The position numbers and the translations under genes were made by a program. Below are positions 19,558 through 28,229 of a stretch of DNA of 64,000 bases, piece by piece. The notes under the pieces are model-generated. The model had not been told where the DNA came from, made no database searches, and saw only the letters and a list, made by a program, of their open reading frames with translations. Positions within the stretch are counted from its first letter, which is position 1. Each line of letters starts with the position of its first letter. The DNA comes from an uncultured Aquimarina sp. (GTDB lineage Bacteria; Bacteroidota; Bacteroidia; Flavobacteriales; Flavobacteriaceae): contig CANMLU010000001.1 in the NCBI GenBank assembly GCA_947498815.1, positions 496,001 through 560,000 on the forward strand, given 5' to 3'.

Positions 19558-20274
19558 ATGGAAACAGTTTACCATCCGCAACATACAAGAAGTCATAGAG
19601 ATATGGGCTGGATACAATTGTACCAATCCTTTAATCCAAATAATCCACCAACACCCGATAGAAGGCATTTTGGTGCTATGATTATTCTGGACAATGGCAT
19701 TATAGCCCCAGGTGGAAAAGGATTTGGAATGCATCCCCACGATAATATGGAAATAGTAAGTGTCGTCATCAGCGGTGCTATGGTGCATTCAGACACTGCT
19801 GGCAACGAAGGTGTCAACGTTGAGAATGCAGTACAACTAATTTCCGCGGGAACTGGAATCCATCATTCCGAATATAATCATTCTGATGATATACCTATAG
19901 ATAATTTACAAATCTGGTTTTTACCAAGAGAACGAAATGTATCGCCCAAATATCAAACGATGATAAGCGATCCTCTTTCTAGAGAAGACAAGTTACAATT
20001 ATTGGTCTCGCCCAAAGGTGAAGAGGAAAGTTTGCATATAGGTCAAAATGTATGGATGTGGCGAGGAACTTTTCAAGAAAATGAATCACTAACCTATGTC
20101 AAAAAGCAAAAAGGGAACGGTGTTTATCTTTTTGTTATCGAAGGTGATATGGTAATTAATAAACAACGCCTGCAAAGAAGAGATGGTTTTGGCTTGGTAA
20201 ACTCAGATTATGTAGAAATTAAATTCAATAATCTTACGGATATTCTAATAATAGATGTGCCTTTAGAAATTTAA
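19558..20274 (+). CDS. Pirin-family bicupin protein (copy 1)
   Basis: A 238-residue bicupin. The N-terminal cupin has metal-binding motif HPHDNMEIVSVVISG and the pirin block SAGTGIHHSEYNHS, so three His and one Glu ligands are visible. The C-terminal cupin is divergent. Pirins bind Fe(II) and some act as quercetin 2,3-dioxygenases; others modulate enzymes or transcription. It is 6 bp upstream of a second pirin. Three pirins in one 13-kb cluster, together with quinone reductases, suggest processing or detoxification of aromatic or quinone compounds, which is inference. Confidence 0.88.
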   Translation: METVYHPQHTRSHRDMGWIQLYQSFNPNNPPTPDRRHFGAMIILDNGIIAPGGKGFGMHPHDNMEIVSVVISGAMVHSDTAGNEGVNVENAVQLISAGTGIHHSEYNHSDDIPIDNLQIWFLPRERNVSPKYQTMISDPLSREDKLQLLVSPKGEEESLHIGQNVWMWRGTFQENESLTYVKKQKGNGVYLFVIEGDMVINKQRLQRRDGFGLVNSDYVEIKFNNLTDILIIDVPLEI

Positions 20275-20280
20275 ATCAAG

Positions 20281-20985
20281 ATGAAATATTCTATATGCAA
20301 ATCAGACGAACGAGGTACCGCCAATTTTGGGTGGTTTAAAGCTCGATATTCATTCAGTTTTGGGCAGTATCATAATCCGCAGCGAATGGGGTTTGGCAAA
20401 TTACGTGTTTTTAACGATAGCATAATTCAACCTGGAAAAGGTTTCCCTGAACACCCTCACGATAATTTTGAAATCATCACCATTCAGTTCCAAGGTGATT
20501 TGGAACATACCGATATTTCCGGCACCCGCAATATCAGGGCAAATGATGTGCAGGCGATAACGGCTGGAACGGGAGTCACACATTCTGATGTAAATATTAG
20601 TGGAAAGGAGGCAAAACAATTTCAAATTTGGATAGAACCGAATATGCTCAATGCACTTCCTGAATCTAGAATAGCACACTTTAAACCAAAGGATTGGTGT
20701 GATCAGTGGAAAGTGCTGGTAGGGCCATCACATTTTGAAAATACAACTTTAAAAATTCAGCAAAATGCTTATGTGGTAAGAGGTAAATTTGATGAAGGTA
20801 GGTTCGTAGAGTACAAAGCCAATATAAAAAGCAATGGCATTTTTCTAATGCTCATCGATGGAGCTATTGAATTTCAGAATGAACTTTTAGAGGAAAGAGA
20901 TGCGCTGGAAATTACAGATGCCGATTCCATTTGGATAAAACTAATAGAGGATTCTGATATTCTAATTATTGAAGTTCCGATGTAA
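20281..20985 (+). CDS. Pirin-family bicupin protein (copy 2)
   Basis: A 234-residue pirin with metal motif HPHDNFEIITIQFQG and block TAGTGVTHSDVN, where the usual HSE is HSD. It begins with the family opening RGTANFGWFKARYSFSFGQY and PQRMGFGKLRVFNDS, closer to the third pirin (28791-29501) than to its immediate neighbour. It follows copy 1 by 6 bp and is followed by the esterase gene after 25 bp. Same caveat on function as for copy 1. Confidence 0.87.
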   Translation: MKYSICKSDERGTANFGWFKARYSFSFGQYHNPQRMGFGKLRVFNDSIIQPGKGFPEHPHDNFEIITIQFQGDLEHTDISGTRNIRANDVQAITAGTGVTHSDVNISGKEAKQFQIWIEPNMLNALPESRIAHFKPKDWCDQWKVLVGPSHFENTTLKIQQNAYVVRGKFDEGRFVEYKANIKSNGIFLMLIDGAIEFQNELLEERDALEITDADSIWIKLIEDSDILIIEVPM

Positions 20986-21010
20986 AAAAACTAAGCTAAA
21001 ACGTAATGAT

Positions 21011-22039
21011 ATGAAAAAACTAATTATACAAATATTGACGCTCTTCGTTTTTATAACGGAAGGATATACACAACAAAATAAATCAATGACTATGGATAAA
21101 GAAGCAAAAACGGTCATAGAAAATATGGCTAAACACTATGCAGAAAATGCAAACAAAATAGCAACTATGAGCGATGCTCAAAAATTAGAAGCTGGAAGAA
21201 AAGGGTATGAAGGCATTATCCCTATGGCAGGAGAAGCTGAAAAAGTATTTACCATAGAAAATAGAAAGGTAGTTTCAAAAAAAGGCCATCAAATACCCAT
21301 TAGAGTTTACAGACCTAATGACAAAAAAAAGTTGCCGATGTTACTCTACATTCACGGCGGTGGATTTACTGCTGGTAATTTAGAGACACACGATAGACCG
21401 TTACGTGTATTGGCAAACAGAAGTGGCTTTTTGGTAATTGGTATAGATTATCGTTTGGCGCCAGAACATCCGTATCCGGCAGGACTAAATGATTGCTATG
21501 AAGTACTACAATGGCTATCCGATAATGCTGAAATAATTAACGGCAATGCTGAGCAAATATACATTGGCGGGGATAGTGCTGGTGGAAATCTAGCAGCCGT
21601 TACCACACTTATGGCCAGGGATAAAAACGGACCTTCTATAAAAGGGCAATTACTTATTTATCCCAATACTGATTTGACATTGGATTCAACTTCGTGGCAG
21701 GAATTAGGCGACAAAGGATACATTTTGACCAAAAAGGCAATGAGCGCTAATGTGGCGATGTATACATCGGATGACCAAAGTATAAATCACGAATACGTAT
21801 CACCCTTAAAATCAGATAATCTTTCGAAGATACCCGAAACTTTAATCATTACAGCAGGATTTGACCCTTTACATTCTGAAGGGGAAGCTTACGTACAAAA
21901 ATTGAAATCAGCCAAGGTAAAAGTTACCCATTGGCATTACGATGGACAGGTTCACGGCTTTTTTCAAATGGGAGCAGCTATTACAGAAGGAGATCAACTG
22001 ATTACAAGAATATGTCAATTTTTAAAAGATACTAATTAA
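21011..22039 (+). CDS. Exported alpha/beta hydrolase, hormone-sensitive-lipase (HSL) family esterase
   Basis: A 342-residue esterase. The ATG at 21011 is preferred because it gives a good signal peptide (MKKLIIQILTLFVFITEGYT); the longer frame starts 42 bp upstream inside the end of the pirin gene. The HSL oxyanion motif is YIHGGGFTAGN, the nucleophile elbow GGDSAGGN, the acid AGFDPLHSEG and the base DGQVHGFF, so the triad is complete. Family members hydrolyse short-chain esters, including aryl esters. Placement between pirins and a quinone reductase fits breakdown of an aromatic ester, but the substrate is unknown. Confidence 0.88.
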   Translation: MKKLIIQILTLFVFITEGYTQQNKSMTMDKEAKTVIENMAKHYAENANKIATMSDAQKLEAGRKGYEGIIPMAGEAEKVFTIENRKVVSKKGHQIPIRVYRPNDKKKLPMLLYIHGGGFTAGNLETHDRPLRVLANRSGFLVIGIDYRLAPEHPYPAGLNDCYEVLQWLSDNAEIINGNAEQIYIGGDSAGGNLAAVTTLMARDKNGPSIKGQLLIYPNTDLTLDSTSWQELGDKGYILTKKAMSANVAMYTSDDQSINHEYVSPLKSDNLSKIPETLIITAGFDPLHSEGEAYVQKLKSAKVKVTHWHYDGQVHGFFQMGAAITEGDQLITRICQFLKDTN

Positions 22040-22054
22040 AATCACTTATAATTT

Positions 22055-22633
22055 ATGAAAACAATTGCAATAGTTTATCACTCTGGCTTTGGCCATACAG
22101 AAGTAATAGCAAAAGCTGTCGCCAAAGGAGCAAAAACAGAAAACTCTACTTCTCAACTTATTAAAATACAACAAGATGGGAACATATCGGAAAATGAATG
22201 GCAACAACTAAATCACGCTGATGCCATTATTTTTGGAGCTCCAACTTATATGGGCAGCGCTTCAGGGCCATTTAAAATATTTCAGGATGCCACTTCAAAG
22301 CCTTGGTTCCAACATTTATGGAAGGATAAAATAGCTGGTGGCTTTACAAATTCTGGCTCAATGTCGGGTAACAAGGTAAATACCTTACTTCAGTTTGTAA
22401 CCTTGGCAATGCAACACGGTATGATATGGGCAGGACCGGGAATGTTTGCCGGCAAAAATAAAGAAGCTCACATTCCCGACCCAGAAGTGGCCAATCGACT
22501 TGGGGGTTATATTGGTGCTATGGCGCAATCAGAAAATGATAGCCCAGAAAACACACCGCCAGCGGGTGATATTGCTTTCGCAAAAGCGTATGGAGAGCGA
22601 ATAGCTGAAGTTACTATCAAATTCAACACATAG
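22055..22633 (+). CDS. WrbA-type NAD(P)H:quinone oxidoreductase
   Basis: A 192-residue cytosolic flavodoxin-fold reductase. FMN-binding loop YHSGFGHTEVIAKAVAKGA, then APTYMGSASGPFK and GGFTNSGSMSGNK, all conserved in the WrbA/NAD(P)H-dependent oxidoreductase family. No signal peptide, in contrast to the Tat-bearing homologue at 16647-17459. It precedes the SRPBCC gene by 3 bp, so the two are likely co-translated. Expected activity is two-electron reduction of quinones with protection against semiquinone radicals. Confidence 0.88.
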   Translation: MKTIAIVYHSGFGHTEVIAKAVAKGAKTENSTSQLIKIQQDGNISENEWQQLNHADAIIFGAPTYMGSASGPFKIFQDATSKPWFQHLWKDKIAGGFTNSGSMSGNKVNTLLQFVTLAMQHGMIWAGPGMFAGKNKEAHIPDPEVANRLGGYIGAMAQSENDSPENTPPAGDIAFAKAYGERIAEVTIKFNT

Positions 22634-22636
22634 ACT

Positions 22637-23050
22637 ATGGCTTTAGCATCCTACAGAGTACAGGTTGATACAACAAAAGAAAATCTTTGGAATTTATTGT
22701 TAGACAAAACCAAGAACCCTCAGAAGTATATAAAGAGCATCACCAATGTCCAAGTCCTGGAGCAGATAGATGGAAATACGATTATAAGAGAAATGGTACT
22801 CGGTAACGGTAAAAAATTAAAAGAAATTATCACGTCTGACCCTAAATCGCTAACGATAATATTCAAAAGTTTACAAGACCCTTCTGCAACCTCGTTAGTC
22901 ACAAATACAGTTTATGAAGAAGACAACAAACTCTATCTAGAATACATATTATCCAGCACGCCAAAACCTGGTTTTGATGATAAAGCCGATGATGTTGCGG
23001 CTTTAATAAAAAGTGCCGTCGAGCACACCAAGAAAATAGCTGAAAACTAA
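22637..23050 (+). CDS. SRPBCC-domain protein (AtaL/DUF1857-like)
   Basis: A 137-residue single-domain protein with the START/Bet-v1-like helix-grip layout: N-terminal strand SYRVQVDTTKENLWNLLLDK, a beta-rich centre and a long C-terminal helix DVAALIKSAVEHTKKIAE. The fold binds hydrophobic ligands. The arrangement matches AtaL-like proteins found beside aromatic-processing genes. Last gene of the first transcriptional block; a hairpin (TCTTAAAT / ATTTAAGA, 23074-23095) and then the second palindrome follow. Confidence 0.65.
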   Translation: MALASYRVQVDTTKENLWNLLLDKTKNPQKYIKSITNVQVLEQIDGNTIIREMVLGNGKKLKEIITSDPKSLTIIFKSLQDPSATSLVTNTVYEEDNKLYLEYILSSTPKPGFDDKADDVAALIKSAVEHTKKIAEN

Positions 23051-23097
23051 GTACACTACTTACATTCAAAAAGTCTTAAATCAAATTATTTAAGATT

Positions 23098-23123
23098 AAA
23101 AAGTCCGATATATCGGACTTTTT
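23098..23123. promoter_or_regulatory. 26-bp perfect palindrome, second copy of the putative sigma-54 regulator site
   Basis: Perfect inverted repeat whose arm ends in AAAAGTCCGATA, core CGATATATCG identical to that at 16478-16499. Its centre lies 84.5 bp upstream of the TGG of a TGGCAT box at 23195, the same distance as at the first site. Because a run of T follows, it could also terminate the upstream operon; the shared core and spacing argue for an operator, possibly doing both jobs. Confidence 0.65.
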
Positions 23124-23194
23124 TTATATGCAATTTTAATATCATCTCATTTATAGTCATTGATTTTCAGTGACTTAATTACTTTTTTCATGCT

Positions 23195-23210
23195 TGGCAT
23201 CTTTTTGGGC
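23195..23210 (+). promoter_or_regulatory. Sigma-54-like promoter candidate with one extra base in the spacer
   Basis: TGGCAT at 23195-23200 is followed by GGGC at 23207-23210, giving GG-N11-GC instead of the usual GG-N10-GC. The -24 half is identical to the first site (TGGCAT), the -12 half is poor. The position relative to the palindrome and to the start codon at 23279 supports a promoter here, but the class is uncertain. Confidence 0.45.
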
Positions 23211-23278
23211 TATTATCTATTAATACCATAGAAAATTTTAAGGAAAACAAGAATAATAACAGCTAAAACACAATTAAA

Positions 23279-24025
23279 ATGAAAAAATCGGTAATCACAC
23301 TTTGTCTTATTGTAATCATCTCTTTTAACCTTAATGCCCAATGGGACCAGTACAATCCAAATCCAAATAATGACCCTGCAAATGCTTCAAAGGAGTTAGT
23401 TCATCCTACAAATCACGTTCTTCTATTGATAGACCATGAAAGTCAAATGGCATTTGCCGTCGAGTCACAACCTATTGAGGAACTTAGAAACAATACCGGG
23501 CTTATTTCCAATCTGGCAATTATCTATAAAATTCCTACCGTAGTAACTACAGTTGCTGAAAAATCGTTTAGCGGACCAGTATTTCCAGAAATTCGTGAAT
23601 TTTTTCCAGACGAAAAAAAATATATAGACCGCACTACAATGAATTCGTGGGAAGATAAAAGAGTCGTCAAAGCAGTGGGTGATTTTAAGAAACCAAAATT
23701 GGTCATTGCAGGTCTTTGGACAGAAGTTTGTGTATTGTCCGCGGCATTATCTGCAAAAGAAGATGGTTATGATGTATATGTCATTGCTGATGCTTCAGGA
23801 GGTGTTTCAGAGGAAGCACATGCGATGTCAATTTCCAGAATGATACAGGCAGGTATAAAACCAATGACCGCTATGCAATATGCTCTGGAAGTTCATCGTG
23901 ATTGGGCTCGTTCAGAAAAATACGAAGCTATGAATACCCTTGCAAAACGTTGGGGAGGTGCCTATGGTCTTGGAATTGATTATAAAAAGACCTTAGACAA
24001 ATGGGAAAAAGAACATAAAAAATGA
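23279..24025 (+). CDS. Exported YcaC-like isochorismatase-family hydrolase
   Basis: A 248-residue protein with a clear signal peptide (KKSVITLCLIVIISFNLNAQ) and an isochorismatase-like fold: Asp in LLLIDHESQMAF, RTTMNSWED (the YcaC-type NAW motif with S for A) and Cys in LWTEVCVLSAALSA. It differs from the cytosolic homologue at 18887 by the signal and a longer C-terminus. First gene behind the second palindrome/-24 box. Its stop overlaps the next gene by 4 bp (ATGA). Confidence 0.85.
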   Translation: MKKSVITLCLIVIISFNLNAQWDQYNPNPNNDPANASKELVHPTNHVLLLIDHESQMAFAVESQPIEELRNNTGLISNLAIIYKIPTVVTTVAEKSFSGPVFPEIREFFPDEKKYIDRTTMNSWEDKRVVKAVGDFKKPKLVIAGLWTEVCVLSAALSAKEDGYDVYVIADASGGVSEEAHAMSISRMIQAGIKPMTAMQYALEVHRDWARSEKYEAMNTLAKRWGGAYGLGIDYKKTLDKWEKEHKK

Positions 24026-24426
24026 AAAAGAAGGATGTAATCCCACAAGATTTTGGAAAAGGCATCACAGCAGATTTTGTTTGGAAATATTTTAAAGATG
24101 TAGATACAATGATTCCCGAAAAGGTGACTCAGTATTACAATGAGGACAGTGTTTTCAAGTTTGGAAATGCCCCTGCTGTTCAGGGTTCAAGAGAAATAAG
24201 AAAAACACTGGACAATTTCTACCAGCTCATCAACAGTATGGAACATCATAATACCGGACTTTGGTTAGGAGATAATAATGGCGTGTTTGAAGCCAATGTT
24301 CATTTTAAAACCAAATCTGGAGAAATTGTAGTTATTCCTGCTGTAAGTATTATGCGTTTGGAAAAAAATAAAATCAAAGACTTTAGAATGGTAATGGATG
24401 CTTCTCCACTATTTAATAATCATTAA
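24022..24426 (+). CDS. SnoaL/NTF2-like protein (copy 1)
   Basis: A 134-residue cytosolic alpha+beta barrel protein of the SnoaL/nuclear transport factor 2 superfamily: helix TADFVWKYFKDVDTMIPEKVTQYY, then DSVFKFGNAPAVQGSREI, and C-terminal strands KDFRMVMDASPLF. Members act as small-ligand isomerases, cyclases or binding proteins. Here it overlaps the exported isochorismatase gene by 4 bp and the amidohydrolase begins 10 bp later, so it belongs to the same operon. No catalytic residue set can be asserted. Confidence 0.7.
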   Translation: MKKKDVIPQDFGKGITADFVWKYFKDVDTMIPEKVTQYYNEDSVFKFGNAPAVQGSREIRKTLDNFYQLINSMEHHNTGLWLGDNNGVFEANVHFKTKSGEIVVIPAVSIMRLEKNKIKDFRMVMDASPLFNNH

Positions 24427-24436
24427 AACTTCACTA

Positions 24437-26242
24437 ATGACAAAGATTAATAAAACACATATCCTGGTCTTTAGTCTATTGGGGCTATTATTTGCCAGTT
24501 GCAAGGAAAAATCAAAAAAACTCAGTGCAGAACTTATCATTCACAACGCAAAAGTTGCCGTAATGGATGAAAATCATACAATGGTAGAAGCAATAGTCAT
24601 AAAGGATGGTAAGGTGCTCGGATACGGTACGAATCAAGAAGTAGATGTGTATCAAACTAAAGAAACACAAGTAATCGATGCAAAAGGAAGAACGGTAATT
24701 CCCGGCCTCAATGATTCCCATCTACACCTTACACGAGGAGGACGTTTCTATAATGCTGAGTTGAGATGGGATGGTGTAAAAACCCTCAAAAAAGCCCTTG
24801 AAATGCTTAAAGAACAAGCAGAAAGAACACCAGATGGGCAATGGGTACGAGTTATCGGGGGTTGGAGTCCGTTTCAATTCGAAGAAAACCGATTCCCTAC
24901 ACCCGAAGAAATAAACAAAGCTACCGGAGACGTTCCCACTTACGTTTTGTATTTGTATAGCCGTGGTTGGCTAAACCAAGCTGCCTTGGATGCCTTGGGA
25001 ATTGATGAAAACACTGAAGCGCCAGCTGGCAGTAGATTCGAAAAAGGAGAAGACGGAAAACTAACAGGTGTGCTTTTGGCAGAACCTAATCCAGGTATTT
25101 TGTATGCTCGAATTGGGGCATTGCCACCGATGACCGATCATGAGATTTTGAATTCAACAAAACAATTTTACAGAGAATTAAATAGACTAGGGCTAACCAG
25201 TGGCATCGATGCAGGTGGTGGCGGACACAAGTTTCCAAAAAATTATGCAGGCACAAAAACCTTGGCAAATGATGGCGGGATGCCTCTGCGATTATCGTAC
25301 TATCTATTTCCTCAAAATATTGGGGAAGAATATGCAGAATTTCAAAATTATATGTCCAATAATGAAATTTTTCACGATGGAGCATTGCATTTAGAACACG
25401 GGTACGAACTAGAAGGCGGTGGTGAATTCTTGACCTGGAGCGCGGGAGATTTTGAAAATTTTCTTGCACCACAACCATTGTTAGAAAATCGAGAAAATTG
25501 GAGAGAAGAATTCAAGAAAGTAGTCACGCTTTTAGTCACTAAAGAATGGTCTTTTAGGGTACATGCCACTTATGGGGAAACAATAGCAAGTATGCTCGAT
25601 GTCTTTGAAGAGGTCAACCAAGAAACCAACAATGGCTTTTCAAAAATCAGATGGGCTTTTGACCATGCAGAGACTATAAAATTACCAGATTTAGAAAGAA
25701 TTAAGGCCTTAAATGGTGGAATCGCCATACAGGCAAGAATGGCGTATGCCGGTGAATATTTTGTAGAACGGTATGGGGTGGAAAAAGCAAAATACGCTCC
25801 TCCCTTACAAGAAATATTGAAAGCAGACATTCCATTGGGCGCAGGAACTGATGGCACAAGGGTTGCAAGCTATAATCCTTGGCCTGCTTTGCATTGGTTG
25901 GTTACAGGAAAGACTGTTGGTGGTCTTAAACATATGGATGATTCCAATACACTATCAAGACAAGAAGCATTGTCCATCTATACCAAAGGTAGTGCTTGGT
26001 TTTCGCAGGAAGAAAAAGTAAAAGGCACCTTGGAAGTGGGAATGTATGCAGATATGGTCATGCTATCCAACGATTATTTCTCAATTGCTGAAGATAAAAT
26101 TCCAGGATTACATTCTGTATTGACCATCACCAATGGAAAGGTTGTATATGCTGCGGAAGAATTTAATGGACAGAACCCTGAGTTACCCGAGATTATTCCA
26201 TCCTGGTCGCCGGTAAAATATTATGGGGGTTATCAGAAATAA
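24437..26242 (+). CDS. YtcJ-like metal-dependent amidohydrolase lipoprotein
   Basis: A 601-residue lipoprotein. The ATG at 24437 gives a lipobox (LLFASC) after a hydrophobic stretch; the frame is open 39 bp further upstream but without a signal. The amidohydrolase metal motif HxH is in NDSHLHLTRGG, with later His in FDHAETIKLPD and Asp in GAGTDGTR. YtcJ-family proteins hydrolyse amides or related bonds of mostly unknown substrates. It sits between SnoaL and the DoxX stump and is likely anchored to an envelope membrane. Length is normal for the family and no lesion is seen. Confidence 0.86.
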   Translation: MTKINKTHILVFSLLGLLFASCKEKSKKLSAELIIHNAKVAVMDENHTMVEAIVIKDGKVLGYGTNQEVDVYQTKETQVIDAKGRTVIPGLNDSHLHLTRGGRFYNAELRWDGVKTLKKALEMLKEQAERTPDGQWVRVIGGWSPFQFEENRFPTPEEINKATGDVPTYVLYLYSRGWLNQAALDALGIDENTEAPAGSRFEKGEDGKLTGVLLAEPNPGILYARIGALPPMTDHEILNSTKQFYRELNRLGLTSGIDAGGGGHKFPKNYAGTKTLANDGGMPLRLSYYLFPQNIGEEYAEFQNYMSNNEIFHDGALHLEHGYELEGGGEFLTWSAGDFENFLAPQPLLENRENWREEFKKVVTLLVTKEWSFRVHATYGETIASMLDVFEEVNQETNNGFSKIRWAFDHAETIKLPDLERIKALNGGIAIQARMAYAGEYFVERYGVEKAKYAPPLQEILKADIPLGAGTDGTRVASYNPWPALHWLVTGKTVGGLKHMDDSNTLSRQEALSIYTKGSAWFSQEEKVKGTLEVGMYADMVMLSNDYFSIAEDKIPGLHSVLTITNGKVVYAAEEFNGQNPELPEIIPSWSPVKYYGGYQK

Positions 26243-26259
26243 GATATGAAAAACAAATA

Positions 26260-26400
26260 ATGGTTTACATTAATGACCCATGGCTTGTAAAAGATTCCCC
26301 AATAATGTATTCTATTGCATTTCTTGTCATATTCTTTTTAGGTCCAGGAAAATACAGTCTAGACCATCCCATACATAAGAAACTATCAAATACTAACTAG
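26260..26400 (+). pseudogene. C-terminal stump of a DoxX-family gene
   Basis: A 46-codon open frame containing one hydrophobic helix followed by FLGPGKYSLDHPI. GPGxYSLD at the very end is characteristic of DoxX-family membrane proteins, which are normally about 130-150 residues with four helices. Only the last helix and tail remain, so this is the 3' end of a deleted gene, possibly still translated from an accidental ATG. It lies 17 bp after the amidohydrolase stop and 7 bp before the DMT gene. Confidence 0.65.
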
Positions 26401-26407
26401 CTCAATT

Positions 26408-26854
26408 ATGAAATACTTAATTTTTCTTTTAATAGCGTTACTCGCAGGGGCTGTTTTACCACTTCAAGCCAATTTTAATGTAGAAATGGGCAAAGCTGCC
26501 AAAGAGCCTATTTTTGCTGGATTCGTTTCCTTTCTAATTGGCACCATAGGGTTGCTTGGTTACCTACTATTTACCAGATATGACACAAGTTCAGTAAGGG
26601 CTGTTGTTTCTTTAGACTGGTATGTTTGGTCGGCTGGTATTCTCGGTGCTTTTTATGTTGTGGTGGTGATTATTCTGATCCCAAAATTAGGTACAGCACT
26701 CACTTTTGGACTTGTGGTTACTGGTCAAATGGCTCTTTCAGTCATTCTAGACCACTATGGGCTATTTAGAACACCAATACATGTTATTAATTGGCAACGA
26801 ATACTTGGCATTCTTCTACTGATATCGGGAGTTGTTTTAATTAGGAAATTTTAA
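26408..26854 (+). CDS. DMT-superfamily membrane protein (DUF606/YdcZ type)
   Basis: A 148-residue protein with five predicted membrane helices, starting MKYLIFLLIALLAGAVLPLQANFN, where the QANFN segment is the hallmark of the short DUF606 (DMT_YdcZ) family, and ending ILGILLLISGVVLI. These work as dimers or pairs of half-size transporters, with unknown substrates. It overlaps nothing, and the porin gene begins 1 bp after its stop, so both are co-translated. It may serve in inner-membrane transport of the same compound as the neighbouring outer-membrane porin. Confidence 0.8.
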   Translation: MKYLIFLLIALLAGAVLPLQANFNVEMGKAAKEPIFAGFVSFLIGTIGLLGYLLFTRYDTSSVRAVVSLDWYVWSAGILGAFYVVVVIILIPKLGTALTFGLVVTGQMALSVILDHYGLFRTPIHVINWQRILGILLLISGVVLIRKF

Positions 26855-26855
26855 A

Positions 26856-28223
26856 ATGAAATTAGTATTAAAAATAATGGCTATTCTTTGCTTATCACTT
26901 TTTACACAATACAATGTTTTTGGGCAAGAACCAAGCGCCCCAAAATATAAGTTTGATTTATTGAGTCAAAATAATGATGTCTCATTCTTGAAAAAGAAAG
27001 AAGATAAATCGGTATATGAACAGGTGAAATACATACAATTAAATAACAATAGCTATTTGTCTTTTGGAGGAAGCTATAGGGGACAATATGAATATTTCAA
27101 TAATGAAGGTTTCGAAGTTGATGAGTCTAATGGATGGATTCTAAATAGGTTGATGCTTCACGCAGACTTTCGTTGGAAGGACAAACTTCAGATTTATGCC
27201 GAATTAAATAGTAGTTCTGTCCTTTCAAAAGACAACCCTTCACCAGTAGACCGAGATGAACTGGCCATAAGTCAGTTGTTTATAAAATATAATATAAACA
27301 GGTTTAGTATTCTCGTGGGGCGTGAAAGTCCAAACTATGGTGCAAGAAGACTTCTTGCCTTGCGGGAAGGACCTAACGTGCGAAGATATTTTGATAATCT
27401 AAAGCTTTACTACAAGGCCAAAGTTATCGATTTTGAAGTTTTTTTAAGTTATCCAGTAGAAATTAAGGCTCATGGTTTTGACAACAAAACATTACAAAAT
27501 AATGAAGTTGTTTGGGGTACTTATAATACACTAAAGTGGAATAAACTCAACTATAACCTTGACTTTTATTACATAGGTCAGTACAGAGAACAAGTTCTAT
27601 ATCAACAAGGGATTTCAGAGGAAACAAGACACAGCTTGGGAACACGGCAATTCGGTAACCATAACAACTTCTTTTATGATTTGGAACTCGTTTATCAATT
27701 TGGTGAATTTGGAAATACTACTATCAGTGCTTGGACAGCCTCGCTAAAAACGAGTTACGAGTTTGAGTTGTTAGGGTTGCCATCTGAAGTAGGGTTTAAA
27801 TCAGAATTTGTTTCTGGCGATAAAAATAGTACAGATAATCGCTTAAATACCTTTAACGCTCTTTATCCGCGTGGTGCTTATTTTGGGCGTGTAGCACAAT
27901 TTGGCCCAGCGAATTTAATTGACATACATCCTGAATTTGGACTAAAATTCAAGGATTTTAAACTTGAATTTGACTATGTGGCATTCTGGAGAGCATCCGT
28001 TGAAGACGGTATTTATGGAGCAGGATTAAATCTTGATTTTGAGAGTATGAACGATGAAAAATTCATAGGGCATCAATACGGTGCTGTACTGAATTACGAA
28101 CCTTCATCCTTCATTGTTTTAGAAGCGGAAACGAATATCATAACCCCAGGCCCTTTTTTGAAGCAAAGTGATTTGGATAACACCTTGTTCCATTTTGTTT
28201 TTACGGCAGAATTTAAATTTTAA
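26856..28223 (+). CDS. Alginate_exp-type outer-membrane porin (paralogue)
   Basis: A 455-residue predicted beta-barrel with a conventional signal peptide (MKLVLKIMAILCLSLFTQYNVFG) and the same landmarks as the porin at 17523-18860: VGRESPNYGARRLLALREGPN, SGDKNSTDNRLNTFNALYP, AYFGRVAQFGPANLIDIHPE and a C-terminal phenylalanine (TAEFKF). The two are clearly duplicated but diverged along their length, so the duplication is not recent. It follows the DMT gene by 1 bp and is followed by the NhaA stump. Confidence 0.84.
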   Translation: MKLVLKIMAILCLSLFTQYNVFGQEPSAPKYKFDLLSQNNDVSFLKKKEDKSVYEQVKYIQLNNNSYLSFGGSYRGQYEYFNNEGFEVDESNGWILNRLMLHADFRWKDKLQIYAELNSSSVLSKDNPSPVDRDELAISQLFIKYNINRFSILVGRESPNYGARRLLALREGPNVRRYFDNLKLYYKAKVIDFEVFLSYPVEIKAHGFDNKTLQNNEVVWGTYNTLKWNKLNYNLDFYYIGQYREQVLYQQGISEETRHSLGTRQFGNHNNFFYDLELVYQFGEFGNTTISAWTASLKTSYEFELLGLPSEVGFKSEFVSGDKNSTDNRLNTFNALYPRGAYFGRVAQFGPANLIDIHPEFGLKFKDFKLEFDYVAFWRASVEDGIYGAGLNLDFESMNDEKFIGHQYGAVLNYEPSSFIVLEAETNIITPGPFLKQSDLDNTLFHFVFTAEFKF

Positions 28224-28229
28224 AAATAG

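Noticed and set aside
23098-23123. Only an intrinsic terminator of the first pirin block
   Set aside because: A T-run does follow, but the core and the 84.5-bp spacing to TGGCAT are identical to the non-terminator palindrome at 16478, so an operator role is preferred; dual use remains possible.
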